Below, one piece after another: positions 24,133 through 33,440 of a DNA stretch of 64,000 bases (position 1 is its first letter; each line of letters opens with the position of its first letter). The stretch is from Methanococcoides methylutens. GTDB lineage: Archaea; Halobacteriota; Methanosarcinia; Methanosarcinales; Methanosarcinaceae. The stretch lies in the NCBI RefSeq assembly GCF_000765475.1, contig NZ_JRHO01000009.1, positions 468,293 to 532,292 of the forward strand, read 5' to 3'. Below the pieces are notes generated by a model that made no database searches, was not told where the DNA came from, and saw only the letters and a list, made by a program, of their open reading frames with translations. The translations under genes and the position numbers were made by a program.

Positions 24133-25026
24133 TTACAGGAATAATTTCGGAATACATTTCTCGTATTCTTCTCTTACATGTTCCGGATCTATGTGGTTGT
24201 AGATCTGCCAGGCTTCTTTCTGCAGGGAGTCTCCTCTCAACCATTTGATATATTGGGGATCCATGCCAGCTCTGAATAATTCTGTTGTAAAAAAGTGCCT
24301 GAAACAATGACAGGTTAGTCGTTGTTCAAGTGGGCCTCCGTGCTGATGCAGACCCAGTGCCAATGCATTTTTGGCTATAATCCTTCCTGGATCATCTTTG
24401 TGGATCCTCCCACCTCTTGAAGATATCCACAACCAGTGTGATTGTGCATTGCATTCTCTCCAGGACAAATGCTCTTCCATGATTTTGCTTAGTTCCTCAT
24501 CCATGAATACAACTGTTCTGGATCTCTTCGCTTTGTCCTTCAGTCTGATCTCTTGTTTATCTAGGTCAATGTCCTTGGCCTGAAGGTCCAGAAGTTCCCC
24601 TCTTCTAAGTCCGGTCTTTGCTAGTGTTGTTATTAGAGCTCGTTCCTGAAGATCATTGGCCTGGTGTAAAAGATCCTTCATGTCCTGCACTGAAATGATC
24701 TGTCTCTTTTCTCCCTGGGAGATCTTCATCACGTGGCTTAGATATCTTTTCCTGAATTCCGGTATAGGGTTCTTCCTTATCAGTTTTTCAAATATTAAGA
24801 AATCGTAGAACGTGTTCAATGCTGCATAATATGAGTTGTATGTACTTGCTTTGTAGTTTCTCTTCTGCAGTGCGGCAAGATGCGCTCGTAATTCGCTCTG
24901 ATCTATAGAAATAGGGTCATCTATTATCTCAAGGAAATCTTTTAGATGGCTTGCATATGTTGTTGTTGTGTGTTTGTGAAATCCTCTAATATCGCAATCA
25001 ATAGCGAACTCTTTTAAATAATCCAA
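24133..25026 (-). CDS. int: Tyrosine integrase
   Basis: A 297-residue tyrosine recombinase with an N-terminal core-binding SAM-like domain (about 1-95) and a catalytic domain. Catalytic residues visible: Arg141 in TGLRRGEL, Lys in the beta hairpin (LKDKAKRSR), His240 and Arg243 in CHCFRH, and Tyr276 in QIYNHIDP. The second His of the usual LGH box is replaced: the segment reads IKWLRGDS. The start is TTG 25026, no ATG being available. It lies next to the tRNA it presumably targets. Not interrupted by the attachment site, so an excised circle would keep an intact gene. Confidence 0.9.
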   Translation of the reverse strand: MDYLKEFAIDCDIRGFHKHTTTTYASHLKDFLEIIDDPISIDQSELRAHLAALQKRNYKASTYNSYYAALNTFYDFLIFEKLIRKNPIPEFRKRYLSHVMKISQGEKRQIISVQDMKDLLHQANDLQERALITTLAKTGLRRGELLDLQAKDIDLDKQEIRLKDKAKRSRTVVFMDEELSKIMEEHLSWRECNAQSHWLWISSRGGRIHKDDPGRIIAKNALALGLHQHGGPLEQRLTCHCFRHFFTTELFRAGMDPQYIKWLRGDSLQKEAWQIYNHIDPEHVREEYEKCIPKLFL

Positions 25027-25207
25027 ATACTATCACCGGCCGGTTTGATAGGTCGACTTCTAAAAGAATATTTGTGTTGTTCTTTTTGTGTACAATTGTG
25101 ATAAAACGTGTACTTGGACTGGGGGATATCTAACGGCAAAATGTCCGTTTTGTGTAAAATATGTGTATTTGTGTATGTACAAAATCACGTTAGAAGAGGG
25201 TAGACAA

Positions 25208-25222
25208 GTGCTCCGATGGGGA
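25208..25222 (-). repeat. Right attachment site inside tRNA-Glu (attR core)
   Basis: The second copy of GTGCTCCGATGGGGA. It is the 3' acceptor strand and T-stem end of tRNA-Glu, as expected for an element that rebuilds the tRNA on integration. Confidence 0.85.
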
Positions 25223-25283
25223 TTCGAACCCCAGTCGCAGGAGTGAGAGTCCTGCATGATTGGCCGTGCTACACTATCGGAGC
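25209..25283 (-). tRNA. tRNA-Glu (CTC)
   Basis: A 75-base cloverleaf on the minus strand. Acceptor arms are GCTCCGA and TCGGAGC plus discriminator A. The anticodon loop CTCTCAC lies between GCAGGA and TCCTGC, with anticodon CTC. The T-loop is TTCGAAT between GGGG and CCCC. No CCA is encoded. It is the integration target of the provirus and remains intact. Confidence 0.95.
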
Positions 25284-25368
25284 ACACGGTTTCGCGCTTT
25301 TCAGCACCCCCTAAAAGCAACCAATTATATTTATACTTATCGTCTAAAAAAGTAGTTGGAAGTTCGTT

Positions 25369-26616
25369 TTAAACGAACATTCCGAATGGTGCATTCACTT
25401 CTTCTTCCGATACGACCTTTTCGAATGCATCCATGAGGTCTTTCATGGTTATCATGTCGCCTCTTCTTCTCAGGACGAACATGCCTGCTTCCTTGACTAT
25501 CACATTCAGGTCAGCACCACTAAGGCCGTCCGTCATGTTTGCGATCTTGGCGAGATCGAGGTCTTTTTCGAGGGTCATTTTCCTTGTGTGGATCTTCAGG
25601 ATCTCTTCCCTTGCTTTCTCGTCCGGAAGTGGTACTTCGATTATACGGTCGAACCTTCCAGGGCGCAGGAGTGCCGGGTCAAGCAGGTCGATCCTGTTGG
25701 TTGCTGCAATTATCTTTACATTACCACTGGGGTCGAATCCGTCCATCTCTGCCAGGAGTTGCAACATTGTTCGGTTCACTTCTGCAGAGCCGGTTGTACC
25801 GTCGTGGGTACGCATACCTCCGACTGCATCGATCTCATCGATGAACAGTATTGACGGGGACTTCTCCCTTGCCAGCTGGAACACATCCTTGACAAGTCTT
25901 GCGCCCTCTCCGATGAACTTCTGTACAAGGTCTGAACCTGACATGCGGATGAATGTAGCATTTGCTCTTGATGCAACTGCCTTTGCTATCAGTGTCTTAC
26001 CTGTTCCCGGGTTTCCGTACATGAGAACTCCGCTTGGTGGTTCTATTCCTATGTTCTCGAAAAGTTCCGGTTCGGTCAGCGGAAGTTCAACTGATTCGAT
26101 GACTTCCTTGAGAACATCGTCAAGGCCGCCGATCATATCATAGTCGATGCCTGGTGAATTGATAAGTTCCATGACCTGGGCACGTACGTCTGCTGCCTTA
26201 CTGATCGTGGATATGATGGAAAATGCTGCATTAATGCTCACGCGCATGCCTGGCTCAATAATGCCTTCCATTCCAGGTGGCACTCTTGTCATAACCTCCT
26301 GGTTGTTGCCATGCTGCCTCAGAAGCACCATGTCGTCATCCACTTCCATGACACTGGCAATGAACAGTGGTGGTGTGGTGAGGTGGTCCAATTGCTCCTT
26401 CAGTTTCTCTATTTCTGAAAGATACTTGTTAGCCATCATGTTGGCTTCAAGGAGCTTTGCTTTCATAGTTTCGTTCTGGACCTTCAGGACCTCATTCTCG
26501 TTGAGTATCGACTGGACGTCCATGTCTTCAACTTCTTCTGCTTCGCGGGTTACTTTGTCGGAATTCATGTCCGGTACATCATTTCCCGTTGATGATCCTG
26601 CACTTACGTCGGTCAT
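25369..26616 (-). CDS. pan: Proteasome-activating nucleotidase (PAN)
   Basis: A 415-residue AAA ATPase that unfolds proteins and opens the archaeal 20S proteasome. It has a coiled coil (about 35-75), an OB domain (about 80-130), Walker A GNPGTGKT, Walker B ILFIDEIDAV and the AAA second region of homology ending in RPGRFDR. The last residues are GMFV: the HbYX gate-opening motif, normally hydrophobic-Tyr-X, here reads Met-Phe-Val. Start ATG 26616. It is monocistronic, opposite a long spacer. Confidence 0.95.
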   Translation of the reverse strand: MTDVSAGSSTGNDVPDMNSDKVTREAEEVEDMDVQSILNENEVLKVQNETMKAKLLEANMMANKYLSEIEKLKEQLDHLTTPPLFIASVMEVDDDMVLLRQHGNNQEVMTRVPPGMEGIIEPGMRVSINAAFSIISTISKAADVRAQVMELINSPGIDYDMIGGLDDVLKEVIESVELPLTEPELFENIGIEPPSGVLMYGNPGTGKTLIAKAVASRANATFIRMSGSDLVQKFIGEGARLVKDVFQLAREKSPSILFIDEIDAVGGMRTHDGTTGSAEVNRTMLQLLAEMDGFDPSGNVKIIAATNRIDLLDPALLRPGRFDRIIEVPLPDEKAREEILKIHTRKMTLEKDLDLAKIANMTDGLSGADLNVIVKEAGMFVLRRRGDMITMKDLMDAFEKVVSEEEVNAPFGMFV

Positions 26617-27097
26617 GTTTCGTTCTTATAAACATCATGTAATATAAAAGCAACTGACTGGGGCAATAATGGTTTGTGCGGCAGGTGTTTGGATCGTTTC
26701 TGGATTAAGTCTGGATCAATTTTCCTTTTCTTTTAAGACCTTATTTTTAATTTAAGAATATTCTATACATTTTATGCAGTTAAATATGAGTAATTATCTT
26801 TATTTTATATTATGATGGCTTTATAACTTTTTATTTTGTTTTTAGGTAGATAATCACAGTAAAAAGTATATGAAAACAAACCCCTTTACTTCCACTGGAG
26901 TCTTAACTATAATACGTTGTGATTTCGGATTTTCTTGTTTTTAGACACGTAATTTGGGTATTTTTTAAAGCGTTTTTATGTGCTTTTTATTAAAAATAAG
27001 TGTTTTAAAAGCTTTAATTTAGTATAATACAGATAATGACTTATATTTTAATGCTAACTTTTATATATCATTAAGTATAATGGATATATTGCAGTTC

Positions 27098-27131
27098 AAA
27101 TCAATTGTACTATCACGGTACAAATCGATTT
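27098..27131 (+). promoter_or_regulatory. Stem-loop in the leader of the 27239 gene
   Basis: AAATCAATTGTAC and GTACAAATCGATTT pair almost perfectly across a TATCACG loop (one mismatch and one bulge). It lies about 30 bases after a TATA-like run, so it could be part of a leader RNA or an operator for a dimeric regulator. Confidence 0.5.
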
Positions 27132-27165
27132 CATGAAACTGTATTCACATAAAAGCTGAGCCATT

Positions 27166-27216
27166 ATCTGAGGGGATGAATGGTTTGTGAATCCACCGAT
27201 CTGAGGGGATGGATGG
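27166..27216 (+). repeat. 18-base direct repeat ahead of the 27239 gene
   Basis: ATCTGAGGGGATGAATGG at 27166-27183 and ATCTGAGGGGATGGATGG at 27199-27216 differ by one base and are 33 bases apart, ending 22 bases before the ATG. Their G-rich core AGGGGAT is unusual against the AT-rich background and could bind protein or RNA. Confidence 0.6.
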
Positions 27217-27238
27217 ATCCGCTGCAGAGGCGTAGAAG

Positions 27239-28093
27239 ATGAAGATTCGGATCGAAATAATCGATGACGAAGGAAAAGAGAACACCAGTATTGAATTTGC
27301 TGGTGAGAATGTGAAAGAACGGGTTATCAAGTTTATTGATACTTTAGATGAGGTACAACCTCGTTCGACCGGTTCTTCATCCTCCAATCTGCAATCTGAA
27401 CAGAAAGTTCAGCAACTTTTTTCACAACAAACTTCCGCGACAACTCCGAAAACGATTGTTTCACAACCTCCACAGGTTGTGGCACCACACTATTATCCTG
27501 TATCTGTGATGCCTGTTCCACAACAAGCACAGCCTTATTATCAGCCTGTGCAGATGCCGGTACAACAAGCTCAACAGTATCCACAGTACTATTTGCCTGT
27601 GAACCAGCAAACAGTAAATCCGGGTGTGAATCCTGTGGTGAACCAGCCGGTTTGCTATCAACAACCTGTACAACCACAGCAAGCGAATGTATCTTCTGGT
27701 AACATCGCTCCCATTCGTCCGGTTCAGGCTGCTATGACAGAACAACAGGTTCCACAGGTTAACAACAATGCTGTTCCTAACGCGCCACTTCGCGACAAGG
27801 TCAGTAATTCAAAGCTTACGATCAACGAAAGGCTTGAGCTTTTCCTGAAGTACGAGCATCCTCGCGATTGGTCCACTTCACAACAGATCCAGGAGAACTA
27901 TGAACGTGTTTATGGTGAGATCAAGTTAAGCACAGTTTCTACCTATCTCTCCCGTATGTATCGCAAGAACCTTCTGGAACGTCGTGGTAACCGCACACAG
28001 CGTGAATATTTCTATATCGGTGACCGGGAAGAGGTTGCTGCCCAGGCAACACAACAAGGGTATGCTCCTGCTTGGCAGATGCAAAGGTTATGA
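27239..28093 (+). CDS. Q/P-rich protein with C-terminal winged helix
   Basis: A 284-residue protein of three parts. Residues about 1-40 look folded (MKIRIEIIDDEGKENTSIEF). Residues about 50-185 are extremely rich in Gln, Pro, Asn, Val and Tyr with repeated QPV, PVQ and QQAQ patterns and are probably disordered. About 190-265 form a winged helix (LTINERLELFLKYEHPRDWSTSQQIQENYERVYGEIKLSTVSTYLSRMYRKNLLERRGNR, then EYFYIGD). A DNA-binding regulator with a prion-like linker is the best reading. It has a long leader with a stem-loop and a repeat. No family name is offered. Confidence 0.7.
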   Translation: MKIRIEIIDDEGKENTSIEFAGENVKERVIKFIDTLDEVQPRSTGSSSSNLQSEQKVQQLFSQQTSATTPKTIVSQPPQVVAPHYYPVSVMPVPQQAQPYYQPVQMPVQQAQQYPQYYLPVNQQTVNPGVNPVVNQPVCYQQPVQPQQANVSSGNIAPIRPVQAAMTEQQVPQVNNNAVPNAPLRDKVSNSKLTINERLELFLKYEHPRDWSTSQQIQENYERVYGEIKLSTVSTYLSRMYRKNLLERRGNRTQREYFYIGDREEVAAQATQQGYAPAWQMQRL

Positions 28094-28317
28094 ATTTCAT
28101 TGACCTACTTTAATTGTTTTCTATGAGATCAGAAAATGATGATCATCTATTTGTTTTTATGTTAATTATCATTGGGATCTCTTTGTTTTTGCATATGGGT
28201 GCTGTGGCTAAATGTTGTAGACATGTAATTGCGTGTTCAGATTCTGTTGTATTGTGAATAGGTTCAAAGTGTCGCATACATACGTTTATAGATATTCACA
28301 TACATATTCACAGAGTG

Positions 28318-30300
28318 ATGAGCAGTTTTAAGCTTGTATCTGAATATGATCCAAAAGGAGACCAGCCAGAAGCTATCAGGAAGCTGGTGGAAGGTTTGGA
28401 CAAGGGGTTAAAACATCAGGTATTGTTGGGTGTGACCGGGTCCGGTAAGACATTCACAGTTGCAAATGTAATTCAGAAAGTGCAGAAGCCTACGCTTGTA
28501 ATTGCTCATAACAAGACCCTTGCAGCTCAGTTGTTCTCGGAGTTCCGGGAGTTCTTCCCTGATAATGCTGTGGAATACTTTGTCAGTTATTATGATTACT
28601 ATCAACCTGAGGCTTATCTTCCTACCACTGATACCTACATCGAAAAGGATTCCTCTGTGAATGAGGAGATCGACAGGTTGAGGCTTTCAGCCACAAAGTC
28701 CCTGATAGAACGCAGGGATGTTATTGTTATTTCCAGTGTTTCCAGTATTTACAACATCGGTTCTCCGGAAGAATGGAGGTCGATGTCTGTAATTTTGAGG
28801 CCTGGTGAACAGATCGAAAGGAGTGACCTGTTTGCACGTCTTATCAATATACAGTATGAGCGCAACGAAATGGACTATGCCAAAGGTACATTCCGTTCCA
28901 AAGGGGATACTGTGGAGGTGTTCCCTGCACAGGAAACCCATGGTATCCGTATAGAGCTGTTCGGGGATGAGATCGACCGGATATCTTCCTTTGATCCTCT
29001 GACCGGTAAGACGCTCGGGGTTGTGAAAGAGGATAACAGTATTGTCATCTATCCTGCAAAGCATTTTGTCATGCCTCAGGAAGAGATGGTGCATGCGCTG
29101 GACTCTATTGAGAAAGAGCTTGAGGACCAGGTCGCAAAGCTTGAGTCTGAGAACCGCATACTTGAAGCTCAGAGGCTGTTGCAGCGTACGAAATTCGATA
29201 TGGAGATGATCCGTGAACTGGGATACTGCAGTGGTATCGAGAACTATTCCCGTCATTTCGATGGTAGGAGCCCGGGGGATCCACCGTCCTCTCTGCTTGA
29301 GTTCTTCCCTGACGATTTTCTTCTGGTGATCGATGAATCCCATGTGACCATCCCGCAGATAAGGGGGATGCATAATGGGGACCGGGCCAGGAAGGAATCC
29401 CTGGTCAACTATGGTTTCCGTTTACCTTCTGCTTTTGATAATAGACCTTTGAGGTACAATGAGTTCCACCAGAAGATAAACCAGGCGATATACGTGTCAG
29501 CCACTCCTGCAGACTATGAGCTTGAGCTCAGCAGTGCAGTCGTGGAGCAGATAATCAGGCCGACAGGTCTTGTGGACCCTGAAGTATTCGTGCGCCCTGT
29601 GGAGAACCAGATCGATGATCTTATCGGTGAGGTCAACAAGGTCACAGAACGCGGCTGGCGCACTCTTGTGACAACCCTTACCAAACGAATGGCTGAAGAC
29701 CTGACCGACTACTTGCTGGAAATGGGGGTACGGGTGCGGTACATGCATTCGGACATTGACACTCTGATGCGGGCGGAGATCATCCGGGACTTAAGGAAAG
29801 GCGAGTTCGATGTTCTTGTCGGCATCAACCTTTTGAGGGAAGGTCTTGACATTCCTGAGGTTGCGTTTGTTGCGATCCTCGATGCGGACAAGGAGGGATT
29901 CCTGCGTTCTGAGAGGTCACTCATACAGACGATCGGTAGGGCATCCAGGAATGCGGAAGGTTATGTAATACTGTATGCTGACAATATGACTGGCTCAATG
30001 GCAGGCGCACTAAAGGAATCCAGTCGTAGGCGTGAGATGCAAATTGCGTATAACAAGGAGCATAACATAATCCCGCAGACCATCAGGAAGGCTTTACAGA
30101 AAGAGCTTGTAGAGGCAGAATATGAGGAAGTTAAGTCCGAGGTTCTTGAGGTTGCAGAGGATCTTTCCGACATGGAACTTGCTGATATGATCATTGACCT
30201 TGAGGCAGAGATGCACTCTGCGGCTGCAAATCTGGAATTTGAGAGGGCAGCGGCGCTAAGGGATCAGATCAAAGAACTTCGCAGCACATATATTTTATAA
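28318..30300 (+). CDS. uvrB: Excinuclease ABC subunit B
   Basis: A 660-residue UvrB, the damage-verifying helicase of bacterial-type nucleotide excision repair. Walker A is GVTGSGKT; the beta-hairpin [13 protein letters not shown], the helicase motifs ([33 protein letters not shown]) and the C-terminal UVR domain ([24 protein letters not shown]) are present. ATG 28318 is preferred to GTG 28315. Full length, no frameshift. uvrA and uvrC are not in this window. Confidence 0.97.
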   Translation: MSSFKLVSEYDPKGDQPEAIRKLVEGLDKGLKHQVLLGVTGSGKTFTVANVIQKVQKPTLVIAHNKTLAAQLFSEFREFFPDNAVEYFVSYYDYYQPEAYLPTTDTYIEKDSSVNEEIDRLRLSATKSLIERRDVIVISSVSSIYNIGSPEEWRSMSVILRPGEQIERSDLFARLINIQYERNEMDYAKGTFRSKGDTVEVFPAQETHGIRIELFGDEIDRISSFDPLTGKTLGVVKEDNSIVIYPAKHFVMPQEEMVHALDSIEKELEDQVAKLESENRILEAQRLLQRTKFDMEMIRELGYCSGIENYSRHFDGRSPGDPPSSLLEFFPDDFLLVIDESHVTIPQIRGMHNGDRARKESLVNYGFRLPSAFDNRPLRYNEFHQKINQAIYVSATPADYELELSSAVVEQIIRPTGLVDPEVFVRPVENQIDDLIGEVNKVTERGWRTLVTTLTKRMAEDLTDYLLEMGVRVRYMHSDIDTLMRAEIIRDLRKGEFDVLVGINLLREGLDIPEVAFVAILDADKEGFLRSERSLIQTIGRASRNAEGYVILYADNMTGSMAGALKESSRRREMQIAYNKEHNIIPQTIRKALQKELVEAEYEEVKSEVLEVAEDLSDMELADMIIDLEAEMHSAAANLEFERAAALRDQIKELRSTYIL

Positions 30301-30402
30301 CCGAATAATCTCTGTATTGTATCTGTCGCAATACTTTTTCACATGTCAGTTAATTTAGGCGAAAAGGTTATATTCTAAAAATGCAAGTTAGGGAATGCAA
30401 GT

Positions 30403-30474
30403 GCGCTGATGGTCTAGCGGCTATGACTGTGGCCTTCCAAGCCATAAACCCGGGTTCAAATCCCGGTCGGCGCA
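30403..30474 (+). tRNA. tRNA-Gly (TCC)
   Basis: A 72-base cloverleaf: acceptor GCGCTGA with TCGGCGC (one G-T pair), anticodon loop CTTCCAA with anticodon TCC, T-arm CCGGG TTCAAAT CCCGG, discriminator A, no encoded CCA. It lies in the spacer after uvrB. Confidence 0.93.
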
Positions 30475-30674
30475 TCTCTCTTTTATTATTCTTCTTGTTT
30501 TATGTTTCAAAATTCCAATAGAATTTTTTATACTTGTTTACGGTCTGGAAATATTAGCACTGCGTCTCATAAATCTTATACGTGTCCATGTGTGGTATAA
30601 ATACTACTTCTAATAAAACGGGGCTGTGAGTGGAATTAATCAGCAGCTTTGACGTGATCTGTCTATTAACAGAC

Positions 30675-30737
30675 TGTGCATGATAGGACATGGTATCCAC
30701 TAGCACACCATCCATATCAAAATAACTGCCTTTAACA
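30675..30737 (-). pseudogene. Remnant of a HAD-superfamily hydrolase N-terminus
   Basis: Reading the minus strand from about 30737 gives KAVI, then after a one-base shift DMDGVLVDTMSYHAQSVNRQ. That is the catalytic N-terminus of a HAD phosphatase or phosphoglucomutase (motif DxDGVLVDT). The T-run has lost one base (GTTATTTTGATATG), so the frame is broken, and no C-terminal part of the enzyme follows. It lies just after the BASS gene and is a decayed fragment. Confidence 0.6.
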
Positions 30738-30739
30738 GA

Positions 30740-31693
30740 TCACCATCGTTTTTGGGTAGCATCAGTTAGCATCTCTATGTCAGTTTTGTCTTTACCAGAT
30801 GACCAGTATGCAGCCAGCGCAGAGCCCATTATATTGTGCCAGATGCTGAATAAAGCGCCAGGCAGGGCAGCCAGGGGTGAGAAATACTTTACAGCAAGTG
30901 CGACACTTAATCCTGAGTTCTGCATGCCCACTTCTATTGCCAATGTTCTGGCATCTTTGTCATCAAGCCCTATCGCTTTTGAAAGGAAATACCCACTGGC
31001 AAATCCAAAACCATTGTGAAGGGCCACCGCGATTATCACCATTTTTCCCGCAGTGAGAATATTATCATTGTTCAGGGCAATTATTATGGCAATGATAAAT
31101 GCTATGGCAGCTACGGATAGTGCAGGAAATGCATGTTTGAATCTTTCAATATGCCTGTCGAAAAGTGTGTTTATGATGATTCCAAGTGCCACCGGGATGA
31201 GCACTATCTTTGCAATGCTCATCATCATGCTTCCAACCTCGACAGGTACTGCTTGTCCAATGTAGAGCCATGTAAGTGTGGGAGTCAGGATAAATGCCAT
31301 TACTGTGGATACGGATGTAAGCGTTATTGAAAGAGCCACGTCACCTTTTGCAAGATAGCAGATGACGTTTGAAGCAGTCCCTCCCGGGCAGCAACCCAGC
31401 AGTACCAGCCCTGCCATGATCTCAGTGGGAAGGTGAAGTATATATGATAGGAGAAATGCAATAAATGGCATCAGTATATACTGCATGGCAGTTCCAAGTA
31501 CAATTGCACCCGGCCTTTTGAGCACAAGTAGGAAGTCCTCTGCTGAGAGGGTAACTCCCATACCAAACATCACGACCCCGAGTAATGGGGTTATTGCATC
31601 CTTATAGGGGGAAAAAACATCAGGGTGCATAAAGGCTACTATTGCGAAGATGATTGCCCACAAAGGGAAAAGGGAGGTGAATTTTCTTATCAT
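30740..31693 (-). CDS. Bile acid:sodium symporter (BASS) family transporter
   Basis: A 317-residue BASS-family membrane protein with about nine to ten helices. The family core LLGCCPGGTASNVICYLAKGD and the later EVGMQNSGLSVALA segment are present and include the sodium-site crossover. Bacterial and archaeal members move organic anions with sodium; the substrate here is unknown. It is on the minus strand with no partner. Confidence 0.88.
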   Translation of the reverse strand: MIRKFTSLFPLWAIIFAIVAFMHPDVFSPYKDAITPLLGVVMFGMGVTLSAEDFLLVLKRPGAIVLGTAMQYILMPFIAFLLSYILHLPTEIMAGLVLLGCCPGGTASNVICYLAKGDVALSITLTSVSTVMAFILTPTLTWLYIGQAVPVEVGSMMMSIAKIVLIPVALGIIINTLFDRHIERFKHAFPALSVAAIAFIIAIIIALNNDNILTAGKMVIIAVALHNGFGFASGYFLSKAIGLDDKDARTLAIEVGMQNSGLSVALAVKYFSPLAALPGALFSIWHNIMGSALAAYWSSGKDKTDIEMLTDATQKRW

Positions 31694-31756
31694 TTTTTAG
31701 TCCCTGGATCTGACTTTGGAATTATAATCGCCTTTAATTGATCTTTTCTCATATAG

Positions 31757-31790
31757 TTTGTTTGTTTGTTTGTTTGTTTGTTTGTTTGTT
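31757..31790. repeat. (TTTG)8 microsatellite
   Basis: Eight perfect TTTG units at 31757-31788 followed by TT, in the divergent spacer between the BASS gene and uvsE. Such pure tetranucleotide runs are uncommon in archaeal genomes and slip easily. Confidence 0.95.
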
Positions 31791-31862
31791 TCTATACATC
31801 AAAAGAATTAAATCACTCAGAAACCCAATTTAAGTGGGGATTTTTTCCGGAGTGACTTGTCT

Positions 31863-32750
31863 ATGAAATTGGGTTATCCCTGTATTAACCGGGGCATTGG
31901 TTGTGCTGCAAACAGGAAATTCAGGCTTTCTTCATATTCTGAAGAGAAATTGATCAACACGGTAGCCAACAATCTGGATTGCATGCAGAGGATACTGAAA
32001 TATAATCTCAGGAACAATCTTTTGTTCTTCAGGATAAGTTCTGATACTGTTCCCTTTGCTTCACACCCAATATGTGATTTCGACTGGGCAGATTATTTCA
32101 GTTCAAAGCTACTGGAAATCGGCCGGTTCATAATTACTAATGGCATGAGGATCTCCATGCATCCGGACCAGTTCATACTTCTTAACTCTCCTGATATGGA
32201 TGTCACTCAAAGGTCTATCTCAGAACTTGAATACCACTGCAAACTTCTGGATTCCATGGGGCTTGGTAGAAGTGCAAAGATACAGATTCATGCCGGGGGT
32301 GTCTACAAGGACCGGAAACGGGCAGTTGGGCGGTTTGTTGAAAGATATGAGTCCCTCGATGAGACTCTGAGGAAAAGGCTTGTTGTCGAGAACGATGACC
32401 GGCTCTACAGCCTCAGGGATTGTCTCCTGATAAATGAACTATGCGGGGTGCCTGTTATTTTTGATAGCTTTCACCACGAATGTCTCAACAATGCTGAAGA
32501 CTTTTTCAGTGCTGTGGGAAGTGCCTCTGCAACATGGTGTAAAGGGGATGGCATACCAATGATCGACTACAGCTGCCAGCAGGAAGGTGCAAGGAAAGGA
32601 AAGCATGCAACATCCATAGATGTTGCGCTTTTTCGGGATTTTCTTGAAGAGGTCAGGGATTTTGACCTTGACATAATGCTGGAGATTCGGGATAAGGAAA
32701 AGAGCGCATTAAAGGCTATTGGTATTATGAATGAACTAGGTCTGGTATGA
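31863..32750 (+). CDS. uvsE: UV damage endonuclease UvsE/UVDE
   Basis: A 295-residue TIM-barrel endonuclease of the UVDE family, which nicks DNA just 5' of UV photoproducts to start alternative excision repair. Visible family features: MKLGYPCINRGIGC at the N-terminus, RISMHPDQFILLNS, KIQIHAGGVYKD, LVVENDD, PVIFDSFHHECLN and DIMLEIRDKEKSAL, which carry the metal-binding His, Glu and Asp residues. ATG 31863 with GGAG 8 bases away is chosen over TTG 31857. Full length. Confidence 0.92.
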   Translation: MKLGYPCINRGIGCAANRKFRLSSYSEEKLINTVANNLDCMQRILKYNLRNNLLFFRISSDTVPFASHPICDFDWADYFSSKLLEIGRFIITNGMRISMHPDQFILLNSPDMDVTQRSISELEYHCKLLDSMGLGRSAKIQIHAGGVYKDRKRAVGRFVERYESLDETLRKRLVVENDDRLYSLRDCLLINELCGVPVIFDSFHHECLNNAEDFFSAVGSASATWCKGDGIPMIDYSCQQEGARKGKHATSIDVALFRDFLEEVRDFDLDIMLEIRDKEKSALKAIGIMNELGLV

Positions 32751-32855
32751 TAGATATGATTGATATGATTTTTGATGTTATTACTGGAATATTATCAATA
32801 TCTTTGCTTGTTTTCATTCTAAAGATTTATTAACTTATCTGCCCCATATATTATC

Positions 32856-33440
32856 ATGGAAAATAAGGGGGCAGTATTTGTGATAGTGGCAACATTGTTG
32901 GTACTTGTTGCAATCTGGTTCCTGATGGGGGTCAGGATATCTATGGGTACTGAACAGGTTAATTATACAGTGATCGAAGAGCTTGGCGGTGGTGTTGAGA
33001 TAAGGCAGTATGAAGGGAATACTTTCATCTCTGCAGACGCAGGTGGCTCGAACTCTGGTTTCAGGATACTCTCCGGCTACATATTTGGAAAGAATGAACA
33101 AAATACAAAGATAGCGATGACAGCTCCTGTGATATCAAGGCAGGATGGGGATGTTATGCATATGTCCTTCGTGCTGCCGGAAGGTTATGATTCTAAAAAT
33201 GCACCCACTCCTATGGATGACGATATTCTGATCCATGATGTGCCTCCAAGAAAACTTGTGGCGATCAAGTTCTCCGGCTATGTCACAGATTCTAAAATTG
33301 AATCGCACAGGGCCATACTTGAGGAAAAGATCTCCGAGAATGGCCTGGATACAAAAGGCGAGGTCTTCCTCATGAGGTACAATCCACCGTGGGTGCCACC
33401 TCTTATTATGAAGAATGAACTTGCAGTGGAGATCGAGTAA
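32856..33440 (+). CDS. SOUL family heme-binding protein
   Basis: A 194-residue SOUL/HBP protein. A single N-terminal membrane helix (about 6-27) anchors it; the SOUL fold follows with VEIRQYEG, NTKIAMTAPVISRQ, MSFVLPEGY, VPPRKLVAIKFSG and RYNPPWVPP. SOUL proteins bind heme or tetrapyrrole in some animals; the archaeal role is unknown. The TAA shares its last base with the photolyase ATG, so the two are translated together. Confidence 0.9.
   Translation: MENKGAVFVIVATLLVLVAIWFLMGVRISMGTEQVNYTVIEELGGGVEIRQYEGNTFISADAGGSNSGFRILSGYIFGKNEQNTKIAMTAPVISRQDGDVMHMSFVLPEGYDSKNAPTPMDDDILIHDVPPRKLVAIKFSGYVTDSKIESHRAILEEKISENGLDTKGEVFLMRYNPPWVPPLIMKNELAVEIE

Larger units (their letters stand above)
14881..25222. 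mobile_element. Integrated virus-like element at tRNA-Glu, about 10.3 kb
   Basis: A 15-base direct repeat, GTGCTCCGATGGGGA, occurs at 14881-14895 and at 25208-25222, the latter being the 3' end of tRNA-Glu(CTC). Between them are an HUH rolling-circle Rep, small DNA-binding and zinc proteins, a co-directional block of membrane and secreted proteins, a P-loop ATPase and, next to the tRNA, a tyrosine integrase. This is the layout of a tRNA-integrated virus or plasmid. Excision would give a circle of 10,327 bp. No known capsid protein was recognised. Membrane-rich content plus Rep and an ATPase suggests an inovirus-like or pleolipovirus-like archaeal virus. Confidence 0.88.
26617..27238. promoter_or_regulatory. 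Long AT-rich intergenic region, shared promoter
   Basis: A 622-base gap between the divergent pan and the Q/P-rich protein gene. It is very AT-rich, with TATA-like words (for example CTTTTATATATCA, about 27057-27069). A strong stem-loop and a direct repeat in its right part are listed separately. No ORF or RNA gene was recognised in the rest. Confidence 0.45.

Noticed and set aside
31757..31790. Part of a coding region
   Set aside because: The run lies in a divergent spacer; no frame through it is open with a start and ribosome site.
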